From an uncultured Flavobacteriaceae bacterium (GTDB lineage: Bacteria; Bacteroidota; Bacteroidia; Flavobacteriales; Flavobacteriaceae), in contig CAKMZM010000003.1 in the NCBI GenBank assembly GCA_929200365.1, forward strand, positions 9,620-44,389: DNA of 34,770 nucleotides, given 5' to 3'. The notes under the pieces were generated by a model. The model saw only the letters and a list, made by a program, of their open reading frames with translations. It ran no database searches and was not told the DNA's origin. This document shows, piece by piece, positions 1 to 8,842 of this stretch; the stretch's first letter is position 1; every line of letters starts with the position of its first letter. The translations under genes and the position numbers were made by a program.

Positions 1-874
1 TATAAAACACGTGTTCATTTCTTCTCTTATTTCATTGTAAAAAACTTCCGTAGCTAAGTCTATGCAAGAGTTTTACAGCTTCATAAGAAAAGAAAGCAAC
101 TGTATTCCTATTATATCGCATTTTATAATTCATTTGGTATTATTATTTTTCACGCTTACATTAGTATTGATTACAGAGTATTAAGATATTATTAATAAGT
201 ACCTCAGAGTACTGTAACTGTTAAAGAACCCTGTAGGTTTGTCAGTTTGAGTATTTCAAAGCTGGGAGCATCAAGTAAAATTGTCAGTTTACCTATTTTG
301 GGGAGTGAGAGTACCCACTTCATTACCTGATGGTAGACCAATTTTTGCTATCCTTTGTGCAGATTTTGAAGTATTGATATCTCTTTTTGGGCATCATTAT
401 ACAAAAAAGCAACACCTATAACCTTTTATCGATATTCTAGTTTGTTTTTTTGCTATAGGCTTTCGTTTTGTACATTATCTATTTCCTCCTTATCTACGAT
501 AGAGGTATTCATACTTTGTGCAAACCGTATTTTTAATAATGATGACAGCTGGGTTCAATTACAAAAAGTTGATGGTAAAATTAAAAAGGAGGTTTTTTGG
601 TTTTATTTTAAAATCTACAAATATTTAACCAAACAAAATGTGATAACTTTTTTGCTTGACCTGAATTACCAATTTTATAAACTCCTTTTTTGAGGATCGA
701 CTATTTTAAGCCTGTATATAACCTATCAGCTTTTAGCCAATAATAGTTTAGCTATAGATAGAATTTTAAAAATGACCTATCATAACAAAAAAAGAAGCAC
801 CATTCTTGAATAAAGGATATAGCACTTCCTTATATAATAGTGGTGGATAAAAAATAGTTTATCTAGATTACTAT

Positions 875-1300
875 TTAATACTCCATTAGAGCATTTCTGT
901 ACTCTTTTAAATCTGATATATTTGTTCTGTTTTTAAGACTTTTTGTGAGGGAGACTAAATATTTAAGACTCTCTACAGGATCTTTTGTGTCTTCATTTTT
1001 TGATATCTCTGTTTCTTCATCTATGGGTTCATCATCAGGAATAGGAATAAGAAAAGAATTGTTTTTCTCTATATGCTCATAAGCAAACCTAAGAACTTTT
1101 ACTACTAGCGGTACTTGCTCTTCTAAAGCATAAGTCCTTAATTTTTTAAGGTCTTCAATTAGTACATCTGTATTTATACCTGTTTTTTCAAGATCCACCA
1201 GAATCTTATCAATTAATATAACTGCTTTTTTATTTTCCAAAAGGGTAAAATTATAAGGATGATTAACTATTAATGATTGCAAATTTAAATTTTTCTTCAA
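875..1300 (-). CDS. hypothetical protein (141 aa), no family recognised; acidic linker (PDDEPIDEETEISKNEDTKD)
   Basis: Intact ORF starting MKKNLNLQSL; no similarity recognised by eye. Confidence 0.55.
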   Translation of the reverse strand: MKKNLNLQSLIVNHPYNFTLLENKKAVILIDKILVDLEKTGINTDVLIEDLKKLRTYALEEQVPLVVKVLRFAYEHIEKNNSFLIPIPDDEPIDEETEISKNEDTKDPVESLKYLVSLTKSLKNRTNISDLKEYRNALMEY

Positions 1301-1550
1301 TTATTAGAAATCAATTATGTGTATTTATTTATATAGATATTCATTTTTTTTATTTAGTATAATTTAACATATAGCCTTTTTTGGTATTAAAAACCTGTTT
1401 TTCAAATATTTAAAATGATTAATGCTGATTTATACTACTATTCCAGCTAAAGTTTGAGGTTAAACCGTAACCAGATATACACTAAACCTCTTTATCTTTG
1501 AAAAGTATTCCAATTACAATTTTTCCCTTACTTTTTTTGTTTTCCCCAAC

Positions 1551-1587
1551 ACTTACCTCCTTATTCCTAAGGAGGTAAGTTCTTTTT
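1551..1587 (+). terminator. strong hairpin plus T-rich tail, candidate intrinsic terminator (no clear + strand gene upstream)
   Basis: ACTTACCTCCTTA-TTCC-TAAGGAGGTAAGT is a perfect 13-bp stem with 4-nt loop, followed by TCTTTTT. Confidence 0.55.
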
Positions 1588-1730
1588 AAGATGTTATGAA
1601 CTTATCAAAATAGCGGGTATAACACTTAACACCTGTTTTAATTTTCAATTTGATTAGGGCAAATATTAATAATTGGAGTATTACCATTTATGACTTATTC
1701 TTTATTATAGCAAAAATGATATGGCTATAG

Positions 1731-1760
1731 TTTGAGGTTTTTGAATATACTTCAAATCAT
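1731..1760. repeat. palindromic intergenic repeat copy 1
   Basis: TTTGAGGTTTTTGAATATACTTCAAATCAT; near-identical to 15205-15233; internal TTTGAGGT/ACTTCAAA imperfect stem. Confidence 0.55.
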
Positions 1761-2061
1761 TGGCATATTTTTTTACTATTTTATTAGTTTAAATAGAACT
1801 TATTTAAACTTTTTGTTTTTGAAGTAGTTTAAACTTTTTTAAGTGAAAAATTAATTTTTGTTATAGTGAAGTCTTTTTTGAGTAAGATAGCTATAGTTAC
1901 AAAAAAAAGTAAAAATTAAGGTAGATAAGCAAAACTTGTGGCATATAGTAAAAGTTTAAATGAGTTTATAATAGAGTAATGATGAGCCTATATTAATGAA
2001 TCACGATACTTCAATTTACTTTTATCAAGTTAAGAAGCTAATCAATTTAGTCCAGAAGAGC

Positions 2062-3759
2062 TTATCTTTTTATAGCTAATAGAGCAATTTCATGCTTAGA
2101 ATCAACCATTACCGAATTATTAAATACTTTAACTTCTTTGCCTGAGTATTGATCGATTAAAATGGTTCCTTCAGGGAAAACGGAGTTAATGTTAATTATT
2201 TTTTCTCCTATAGGGAAATCTAATCCTATTACCACTTTATCAGATATCCCATTTTTATGATACTTTCTTGAAAATACATACGGCTTTTGGGATATCATTT
2301 TGTGTTTACCAGCTCCTACAGCAGGATGATTTTTTCTGAATTTTCCTAATTTTTGCCAATGATCTAATAATGCTTTAGTCTCTTTATTATTAATTGCATC
2401 CCAATCCATATTAGATTTAAGAGCTACATTTTCATCTGTTTCCTCAATGACCAAAGGTCTTGCAATTTCATCACCATAATATATCTGTGATATTCCAGGG
2501 GTTAGTAGCAATTTGGTAGCAGATTCATAGGTTTTACTTCGATTTTTGTCAAAAGGCTTATTGTCATCATAAGAACTTATATAATTAGTTATTCCTTTGC
2601 CAATCAAACTTGTGTGTAAAGCTTTATTATATTTGCTAAACAATTTTTCATAATCTAGTTGATTAGCATCATGTTTAAATTGAAAATTAATCATGTTATC
2701 AAATCCACGAGCAAAGTAATCTACTCTACGATCTCCAAAATCATAAAATCGTTTTTCATCGATTCTATAATCATATAATTCGCCTAGCATAAAGAATTCG
2801 TTATTATCCAGTATTTTATCTTGATTTTTTGATTTCCATTCTGCAAATGCTAGTCTAGCTTGCTCTGCCAAGGTATTCCATGTGTCTTCTTTAATATGTT
2901 TTACAGTATCTACCCGATACCCATCTATCCCTAATTCTCTAACATAATCGGTTAGCCATTTAATAATATAATTCTTGGGTGATCTTTTTAATCTTGTTTT
3001 AGTAAAGAAAACATCGATTTCTGCAAGTTCTATTTCTAATCGACCTTCTGATTTCCACTTATTTACTAGTGTTTCGGGTAATTCTACATTTTCATTATTT
3101 TCTGTTTTAATATCAGGAAGGTTTTTTAACAGAGTACAATTTACTGTACTTTCGTAATCTTTATAAGTACATTGCGGAGAGGTTCGTACCCAACTATTAG
3201 GCCATACAGGATCCTGCTCTGTAACAGGGCCTGTGTGGTTCATTACAATATCCATTAGAATTCGAATATCATTTTCATGAGCTGTTTCTACTAATTCTTT
3301 TAATTCTTGGTAAGTACCAAAATTAGGATCAATTTTTGTCCAATCCTTTGTCCAATACCCATGAAACGCATATGTATTTCCTGTACCTTCATCTACGCTT
3401 CCGTGTATTTGCTCTACTATTGGGCTAAACCAGATAACATTCACTCCAAGGTCTTTAAAATACCCATCTTTAATTTTTTTTATAATTCCTTTGATATCTC
3501 CTCCTTCAAAACCTTTTAATTGATCTGTTTTTTTTGTTCGTCCTAAAACGTTATCATTTGTAGTATCTCCATTCTTAAACCTGTCGGTTAGTAAGAAATA
3601 TATATTAGACCCCTCCCAAACAAAGGAAGGTTTTTTTGATTTTTCAGTATCAGGTTTAGTAATTTTAGAGCGATCTACATCATCGTTTTTTAGCTCACCT
3701 TTACATCCGATTACTACGTGTAAGAACAAAAAAAGAACAGCTTTCATAAGTCTAATCAT
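2062..3759 (-). CDS. alpha-amylase family glycoside hydrolase, predicted lipoprotein
   Basis: Signal peptide with lipobox-like VIGC; amylase motifs ILMDIVMNHTGP, GIDGYRVDTVKHI, FFMLGELYD, GISQIYYGDEIA. Confidence 0.93.
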   Translation of the reverse strand: MIRLMKAVLFLFLHVVIGCKGELKNDDVDRSKITKPDTEKSKKPSFVWEGSNIYFLLTDRFKNGDTTNDNVLGRTKKTDQLKGFEGGDIKGIIKKIKDGYFKDLGVNVIWFSPIVEQIHGSVDEGTGNTYAFHGYWTKDWTKIDPNFGTYQELKELVETAHENDIRILMDIVMNHTGPVTEQDPVWPNSWVRTSPQCTYKDYESTVNCTLLKNLPDIKTENNENVELPETLVNKWKSEGRLEIELAEIDVFFTKTRLKRSPKNYIIKWLTDYVRELGIDGYRVDTVKHIKEDTWNTLAEQARLAFAEWKSKNQDKILDNNEFFMLGELYDYRIDEKRFYDFGDRRVDYFARGFDNMINFQFKHDANQLDYEKLFSKYNKALHTSLIGKGITNYISSYDDNKPFDKNRSKTYESATKLLLTPGISQIYYGDEIARPLVIEETDENVALKSNMDWDAINNKETKALLDHWQKLGKFRKNHPAVGAGKHKMISQKPYVFSRKYHKNGISDKVVIGLDFPIGEKIININSVFPEGTILIDQYSGKEVKVFNNSVMVDSKHEIALLAIKR

Positions 3760-3956
3760 AGAATCTAAAGATTTAAAAACGCAAAGCTATAAAAAGTCTC
3801 ATGAAAATTAGAGTAAGATGAATTACTAAATTCATAAAAATAAGTATTATTATAATTAGTTATGTGCTTTTATAATCTTATAAGACAAATAATTGATACA
3901 ATTAATTTTTATTTTTCTATAAAAATAATGTTCCTTTGGAGTCAAAATTATAGAAA

Positions 3957-4856
3957 ATGACCAAATTCAAAGCATGGATTTCTGCAGCTAGATTAAGAAC
4001 TTTGCCATTGTCGGTTTCAGGAATAATTGTTGGATCTGCTTTAGGTTATAACAATTTTTCAGGAACAAATATCTTCTGGTTGGCTATTGCTACTACATTA
4101 GGGCTGCAGATTTTATCCAATTTTGCTAATGATTATGGTGATGGGGTAAAAGGAACTGATAATGAGGATAGAGTAGGGCCACAAAGGGCTTTGCAAAGTG
4201 GAGCCATTTCTAAAAAAGAAATGTATAGAGGGGTAGTATTTATGGCATTAACCACCTTGGGAGTTGCCGTTGCTCTAATTTATGTTTCTTTCGGAAAAGA
4301 AAATTTTTTCTATTCTGTATTCTTTTTCATATTGGGACTTACTGCTATAGCTGCTGCTATTAAATATACTATGGGTAGCTCTGCATATGGATATAGAGGT
4401 ATGGGAGATCTTTTTGTATTTATCTTTTTTGGATTAGTTAGCGTTGTTGGATGTTACTTTTTGTTTGCAAAAAAACTTAGTATACTTGTTTTTCTACCTG
4501 CCACTACTATCGGATTATTAAGTGCCACAGTGTTGAATCTTAATAATATGAGAGATTATCATAGTGATAAAAAAGTAGGTAAAAATACACTTGTTGTAAA
4601 ATTAGGAATTAATCGAGCAAGAACTTATCATTTTACTTTGCTAATTATGGCTATGCTATCGATGTTAGTATATCTATATGTTACATATAAGACTCCCATA
4701 AACTTTTTGTTTCTGATAGCTTATATACCTTTACTTATACATATAAGAAAAGTTGCTAAGACCAGTAATCCAGAACTACTGGATCCTGAGCTTAAAAAAA
4801 TAGCTTTAACAACATTTTTACTGTCTATTTTATTTAGTCTGGGGCAGATTTTATAA
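3957..4856 (+). CDS. menA: 1,4-dihydroxy-2-naphthoate polyprenyltransferase
   Basis: UbiA-type motif NFANDYGDGVKGTDNEDRVGP, multiple TM segments, NLNNMRDYHSDKKVGKNTL; next to menC and menE. Confidence 0.92.
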   Translation: MTKFKAWISAARLRTLPLSVSGIIVGSALGYNNFSGTNIFWLAIATTLGLQILSNFANDYGDGVKGTDNEDRVGPQRALQSGAISKKEMYRGVVFMALTTLGVAVALIYVSFGKENFFYSVFFFILGLTAIAAAIKYTMGSSAYGYRGMGDLFVFIFFGLVSVVGCYFLFAKKLSILVFLPATTIGLLSATVLNLNNMRDYHSDKKVGKNTLVVKLGINRARTYHFTLLIMAMLSMLVYLYVTYKTPINFLFLIAYIPLLIHIRKVAKTSNPELLDPELKKIALTTFLLSILFSLGQIL

Positions 4857-4964
4857 TTTAGTCGAACTCTGTTATTGCAGATAATTTATTAGTAGTTTTT
4901 TGTAAGCATTATATGATATCTCAGAATCTATTTTGTAGTATAATAAGTTTTAAATTTTTCACAC

Positions 4965-5645
4965 ATGAAAATCACCTTTTACGGTCATAATACGTTACTA
5001 ATTGAAATTAATAAAACAAATATCCTCATAGATCCATTTATTTCGGGAAACCCATTATCTAAGGATAAAATTGATAGGAGTACAATCAAAGCAGATTATA
5101 TATTGCTTACTCATGCACACCAAGATCATGTTCTTGATGCAGAGACTATTGCAAAAAGTAATAATGCTACGATTGTTTCAAATTATGAAATTGCCACATA
5201 CTACCAGAATCTGGGTATAGAAGTGCATCCTATGAACCATGGAGGAGTCTGGAGTTTTGAATTTGGAAAAGTAAAATATGTGAATGCAATTCATACCAGT
5301 AGTTTTGCCGATGGTACTTATGGAGGCCAACCAGGAGGGTTCATTATTGAAGGAGAGCATAAAACCATTTATATTGCTGGCGATACAGCATTAACAATGG
5401 ATATGAAATTAATCCCGTTAAGAAATACTTTGGATCTAGCTATTCTACCTATTGGTGATAATTTTACAATGGGTGTAGATGATGCTATTATTGCAAGTGA
5501 TTTTGTTGAATGTGATAAGGTATTAGGAGTACATTATGATACTTTTGGATATATTGAAATTGATCATGATCAAGCCAAACAAAAGTTTTTTGAAAAAAAG
5601 AAAGACCTTATATTATTAGATATAGGAGAAAGCATCGTATTATAA
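4965..5645 (+). CDS. metal-dependent hydrolase, UPF0173-like metallo-beta-lactamase fold
   Basis: THAHQDHVLD metal-binding motif, YGHNTLLIE N-terminus, IYIAGDTALTMDMKLI. Confidence 0.88.
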   Translation: MKITFYGHNTLLIEINKTNILIDPFISGNPLSKDKIDRSTIKADYILLTHAHQDHVLDAETIAKSNNATIVSNYEIATYYQNLGIEVHPMNHGGVWSFEFGKVKYVNAIHTSSFADGTYGGQPGGFIIEGEHKTIYIAGDTALTMDMKLIPLRNTLDLAILPIGDNFTMGVDDAIIASDFVECDKVLGVHYDTFGYIEIDHDQAKQKFFEKKKDLILLDIGESIVL

Positions 5646-6685
5646 TGAATGCCAGATATTATAAGCATATCCTTCAGTTTAAAAGACCAAGCGGTACTTC
5701 GAGAGGGATTCTAAAAACCAAAGAAACTTGGTTTATCGTGATTTCTGATGGGACAAGAAAAGGAATAGGAGAGTGCGGAATTCTAAGAACATTAAGTATC
5801 GATGACCGACCAGATTATGAGAATAAATTAAAATGGACCTGTAAAAATATTCATTTAGGTGTAGAAAAGCTTTGGAAAGAGCTTATAGAGTTTCCGAGTA
5901 TTCAATTTGGAGTAGAGATAGCGTTTAGATCTTTAGAAAGTGATTCTCCTTTTTTGCTATTTCCTTCGCCATTTACCCGTAGTGAAGAACAAATTTCTAT
6001 CAACGGTCTCATATGGATGGGAGATAAAGAATTTATGAGACAACAAATCACTTCTAAATTAGATGATGGATTTGATTGCATAAAAATGAAAATAGGGGCT
6101 ATTGATTTTGAAACAGAATTAAATTTGTTGTCTTATATACGATCTCAGTTTTCTTCAGATAGTATTGAATTAAGAGTAGATGCTAATGGCGCGTTTAAAC
6201 CTGAAGAAGCTTTAGATAAATTAAAACAGCTTTCTGTATTTAATCTGCATAGTATAGAGCAACCTATACGACAAGGGCAGTACAAAGAAATGGAAAAATT
6301 ATGTAAAAAAACTCCATTACCTATAGCACTAGATGAAGAGTTAATAGGTGTTTTTGATGTAACAGAAAAGAAAAAACTATTACAAGCCATACAACCACAA
6401 TATATTATTCTTAAACCAAGTTTGATAGGAGGTTTTAAAGGAACCAAAGAATGGATTGATATAGCAAAATCTTACGGAATAGGATGGTGGATTACCAGTG
6501 CACTAGAGAGTAATATAGGGCTAAATGCTATTGCACAATATACATATACCTTAAATAACAAAATGCCTCAAGGCTTAGGAACGGGAGGATTGTATACAAA
6601 TAACTTTGACTCACCATTGGCTGTTAGTCAAGGAACTCTGGCATATGATCCAAAACAAGAATGGATACTAAACTTTTTAAATTAA
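5645..6685 (+). CDS. menC: o-succinylbenzoate synthase (enolase superfamily)
   Basis: CIKMKIGAIDFETEL, ELRVDANGAFKPEEAL, IEQPI, ALDEEL, ILKPSLIGGFKG enolase-superfamily motifs; between menA and menE. Confidence 0.87.
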   Translation: MNARYYKHILQFKRPSGTSRGILKTKETWFIVISDGTRKGIGECGILRTLSIDDRPDYENKLKWTCKNIHLGVEKLWKELIEFPSIQFGVEIAFRSLESDSPFLLFPSPFTRSEEQISINGLIWMGDKEFMRQQITSKLDDGFDCIKMKIGAIDFETELNLLSYIRSQFSSDSIELRVDANGAFKPEEALDKLKQLSVFNLHSIEQPIRQGQYKEMEKLCKKTPLPIALDEELIGVFDVTEKKKLLQAIQPQYIILKPSLIGGFKGTKEWIDIAKSYGIGWWITSALESNIGLNAIAQYTYTLNNKMPQGLGTGGLYTNNFDSPLAVSQGTLAYDPKQEWILNFLN

Positions 6686-6698
6686 TATAAATATATAC

Positions 6699-7607
6699 AT
6701 GTACATTACACAAGGAAGACAAGGGAAATTAGGAATGTGGAAATATTTGCCAATCCCAATTATGTTTATTGGATTGATGGGGTTAAATTACTTGATAATG
6801 AATTTTTTAGGAAGTGATGTTGCCCTTATTATGGAAGAACAAATTAAACTAAAGGGAAAAAATAGATTCTTTGCAGAAAACATGATACTTTTTGTTTTTT
6901 TACTTGCAGGTTTGCTTTTTTGGGTTAAATATGTACATAAACAAAGTGTTTTATCGCTTACCACCAGTAGAAAAAAAATAGACTGGAATCGATTTTTCTT
7001 TATTTTTATTTTGATGGCATCCTTTATCATTGGATCTACTTTGATCATGTATTTTATAAACCCAGAAAATTATTTGGTTAATTTTCAGCCTGTCCCATTT
7101 TTAATTCTTACGGTGATCTCAATACTATTAGTTCCTATACAAACAAGTTTTGAAGAATATTTATTTAGAGGATACCTAATGCAAGGATTAGGATTGGCTG
7201 TTAAAAATAAGTGGTTCCCTTTACTGTTAACATCAATACTCTTTGGAGTAATGCATGCTGCTAATCCAGAAGTAGAAAAATTGGGACTAATACTTATGGT
7301 ATATTATATAGGTACAGGTCTATTTTTGGGAATAATCACTTTGATGGATGAAGGTTTAGAACTAGCTCTTGGGTTTCATGCAGCGAATAACCTTATAACA
7401 GTACTTTTGATAACGGCAGATTGGACAGCATTGCAAACAGATTCTATATTTATTGATATCTCAGAACCAAGTGCAGGATATGATGTGTTAATACCAATAG
7501 TAATAGTTTTTCCGATCTTTCTTTTGATTCTTTCAAAGAAATATAAATGGACAGGATGGAAAGATAAACTTTTTGGAAACATAGCACCTGATACAATTTC
7601 AGAGTAA
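6699..7607 (+). CDS. CPBP family intramembrane metalloprotease
   Basis: Membrane protein with SFEEYLFRGYLMQGL (EExxxR) and downstream FGVMHAAN and GFHAANN histidine motifs. Confidence 0.88.
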   Translation: MYITQGRQGKLGMWKYLPIPIMFIGLMGLNYLIMNFLGSDVALIMEEQIKLKGKNRFFAENMILFVFLLAGLLFWVKYVHKQSVLSLTTSRKKIDWNRFFFIFILMASFIIGSTLIMYFINPENYLVNFQPVPFLILTVISILLVPIQTSFEEYLFRGYLMQGLGLAVKNKWFPLLLTSILFGVMHAANPEVEKLGLILMVYYIGTGLFLGIITLMDEGLELALGFHAANNLITVLLITADWTALQTDSIFIDISEPSAGYDVLIPIVIVFPIFLLILSKKYKWTGWKDKLFGNIAPDTISE

Positions 7608-7671
7608 CTAACAAAGAAATAACATACTCTTTGCACATTGATAACTTATAAGTATGTTAGAAAACTGAAAT

Positions 7672-8793
7672 TTGAATATGCAAACAAATAGCACATTTTC
7701 TATACCCGAAATACATCAAAGTTTCTCAATAAATAGAAATTCTTTTGATAAAGAAAGACTAAAGTTTTTGGGCTATGGTTTTATTAAAGAAGGAGAGGTT
7801 TATGAACAGGAAGTAGGAAGTTTTTTGTTGGATTGGTTAAATGAAAAAGATCATATTGTTGTACAAACCTCGGGTTCTACAGGAAAACCAAAAAAAATAA
7901 AAGTCTATAAACAACACATGATCAATAGTGCAATAGCAACTGGAAAGTTTTTTAAATCTGAAGAAGGAACTACCGCACTGCTATGCTTGTCTGCTAATTA
8001 TATTGCAGGAAAAATGATGCTTGTAAGAGCTATGGTATTAGGTTGGAAGATAGATTTGATACCACCAAGAACAAACCCTTTGGATACGGTGTATAAGCAA
8101 TATGACTTTTGCGCAATGGTGCCCTTGCAACTAAATAACTCTCTTAATAGACTTCATTTAATTAAAAAATTAATAGTTGGTGGTGGTTCTGTTTCAGAAA
8201 ATTTAAAAGAATTGGTTCAGGGTTTCAAAACTAAAATATTTGAAACCTATGGTATGACCGAAACAGTTTCTCATATAGCTGCAAGAAGAATAAACCCAAA
8301 GAAAAAAGATAAAAAAGATATCCACTATTTTAAAGCCCTACCTAATATCACGTTGAGTATCGATACTAGAAATTGCTTGATTATTAAAGCTCCACAGCTA
8401 AATGAGGAGACAATTATTACTAATGATGTAGTAGAACTTAAAACGTATAAAAAGTTTTTGTGGAAAGGACGTTATGATAATGTAATTAATAGTGGAGGAG
8501 TGAAGTTGTATCCAGAAGAGATAGAAACAAAATTACAGCTATTGATTAGACATCGTTTTTTTATTGCTAGTATCCCTGATGATGCACTTGGTAATAAAGT
8601 GATTTTGCTAATAGAATGTGAGTATAATAAGATTGTATATCTAACATTGCAAGAAGAGGTGCAGAACCTTAGTACCTTAAACAAATACGAAATACCGAAA
8701 GAGATTTATTTTATCTCTCAATTTATAGAAACAGAAAATGGAAAAGTACAAAGAAAACAGACTATAGAGCAGGTTCTAAATTATAAATTATAA
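7672..8793 (+). CDS. menE: AMP-binding protein, probable o-succinylbenzoate-CoA ligase
   Basis: TSGSTGKPKKIKV P-loop motif, FETYGMTETVSHIA, YDNVINSGGVKLYPEEIE; men cluster context. Confidence 0.85.
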   Translation: MNMQTNSTFSIPEIHQSFSINRNSFDKERLKFLGYGFIKEGEVYEQEVGSFLLDWLNEKDHIVVQTSGSTGKPKKIKVYKQHMINSAIATGKFFKSEEGTTALLCLSANYIAGKMMLVRAMVLGWKIDLIPPRTNPLDTVYKQYDFCAMVPLQLNNSLNRLHLIKKLIVGGGSVSENLKELVQGFKTKIFETYGMTETVSHIAARRINPKKKDKKDIHYFKALPNITLSIDTRNCLIIKAPQLNEETIITNDVVELKTYKKFLWKGRYDNVINSGGVKLYPEEIETKLQLLIRHRFFIASIPDDALGNKVILLIECEYNKIVYLTLQEEVQNLSTLNKYEIPKEIYFISQFIETENGKVQRKQTIEQVLNYKL

Positions 8794-8800
8794 ATTCTTC

Positions 8801-8821
8801 ATTTTCACATTTTGTGAAAAC
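8801..8821. terminator. hairpin between convergent genes, candidate bidirectional terminator
   Basis: TTTTCACA-TTT-TGTGAAAA between menE and the minus-strand carboxylase. Confidence 0.4.
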
Positions 8822-8842
8822 ATAAAAAGCAATATTTTTGTT

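Noticed and set aside
197-345. Possible minus-strand coding remnant (SLPKIGKLTILLDAPSFEILKLTNLQGSLTVTVL)
   Set aside because: Protein-like, but interrupted by stops and not assignable to a family; too weak to report as a feature.
442-693. 83-aa + strand ORF
   Set aside because: Low-complexity, Phe/Tyr/Leu-rich composition expected from AT-rich non-coding DNA; no recognisable family or promoter. Not listed as CDS.
6145-6447. 100-aa minus strand ORF inside menC
   Set aside because: Antisense shadow of a conserved enzyme; no independent support. The same applies to the other antisense ORFs (e.g. 7376-7638, 11700-11999, 23319-23615, 24311-24589).
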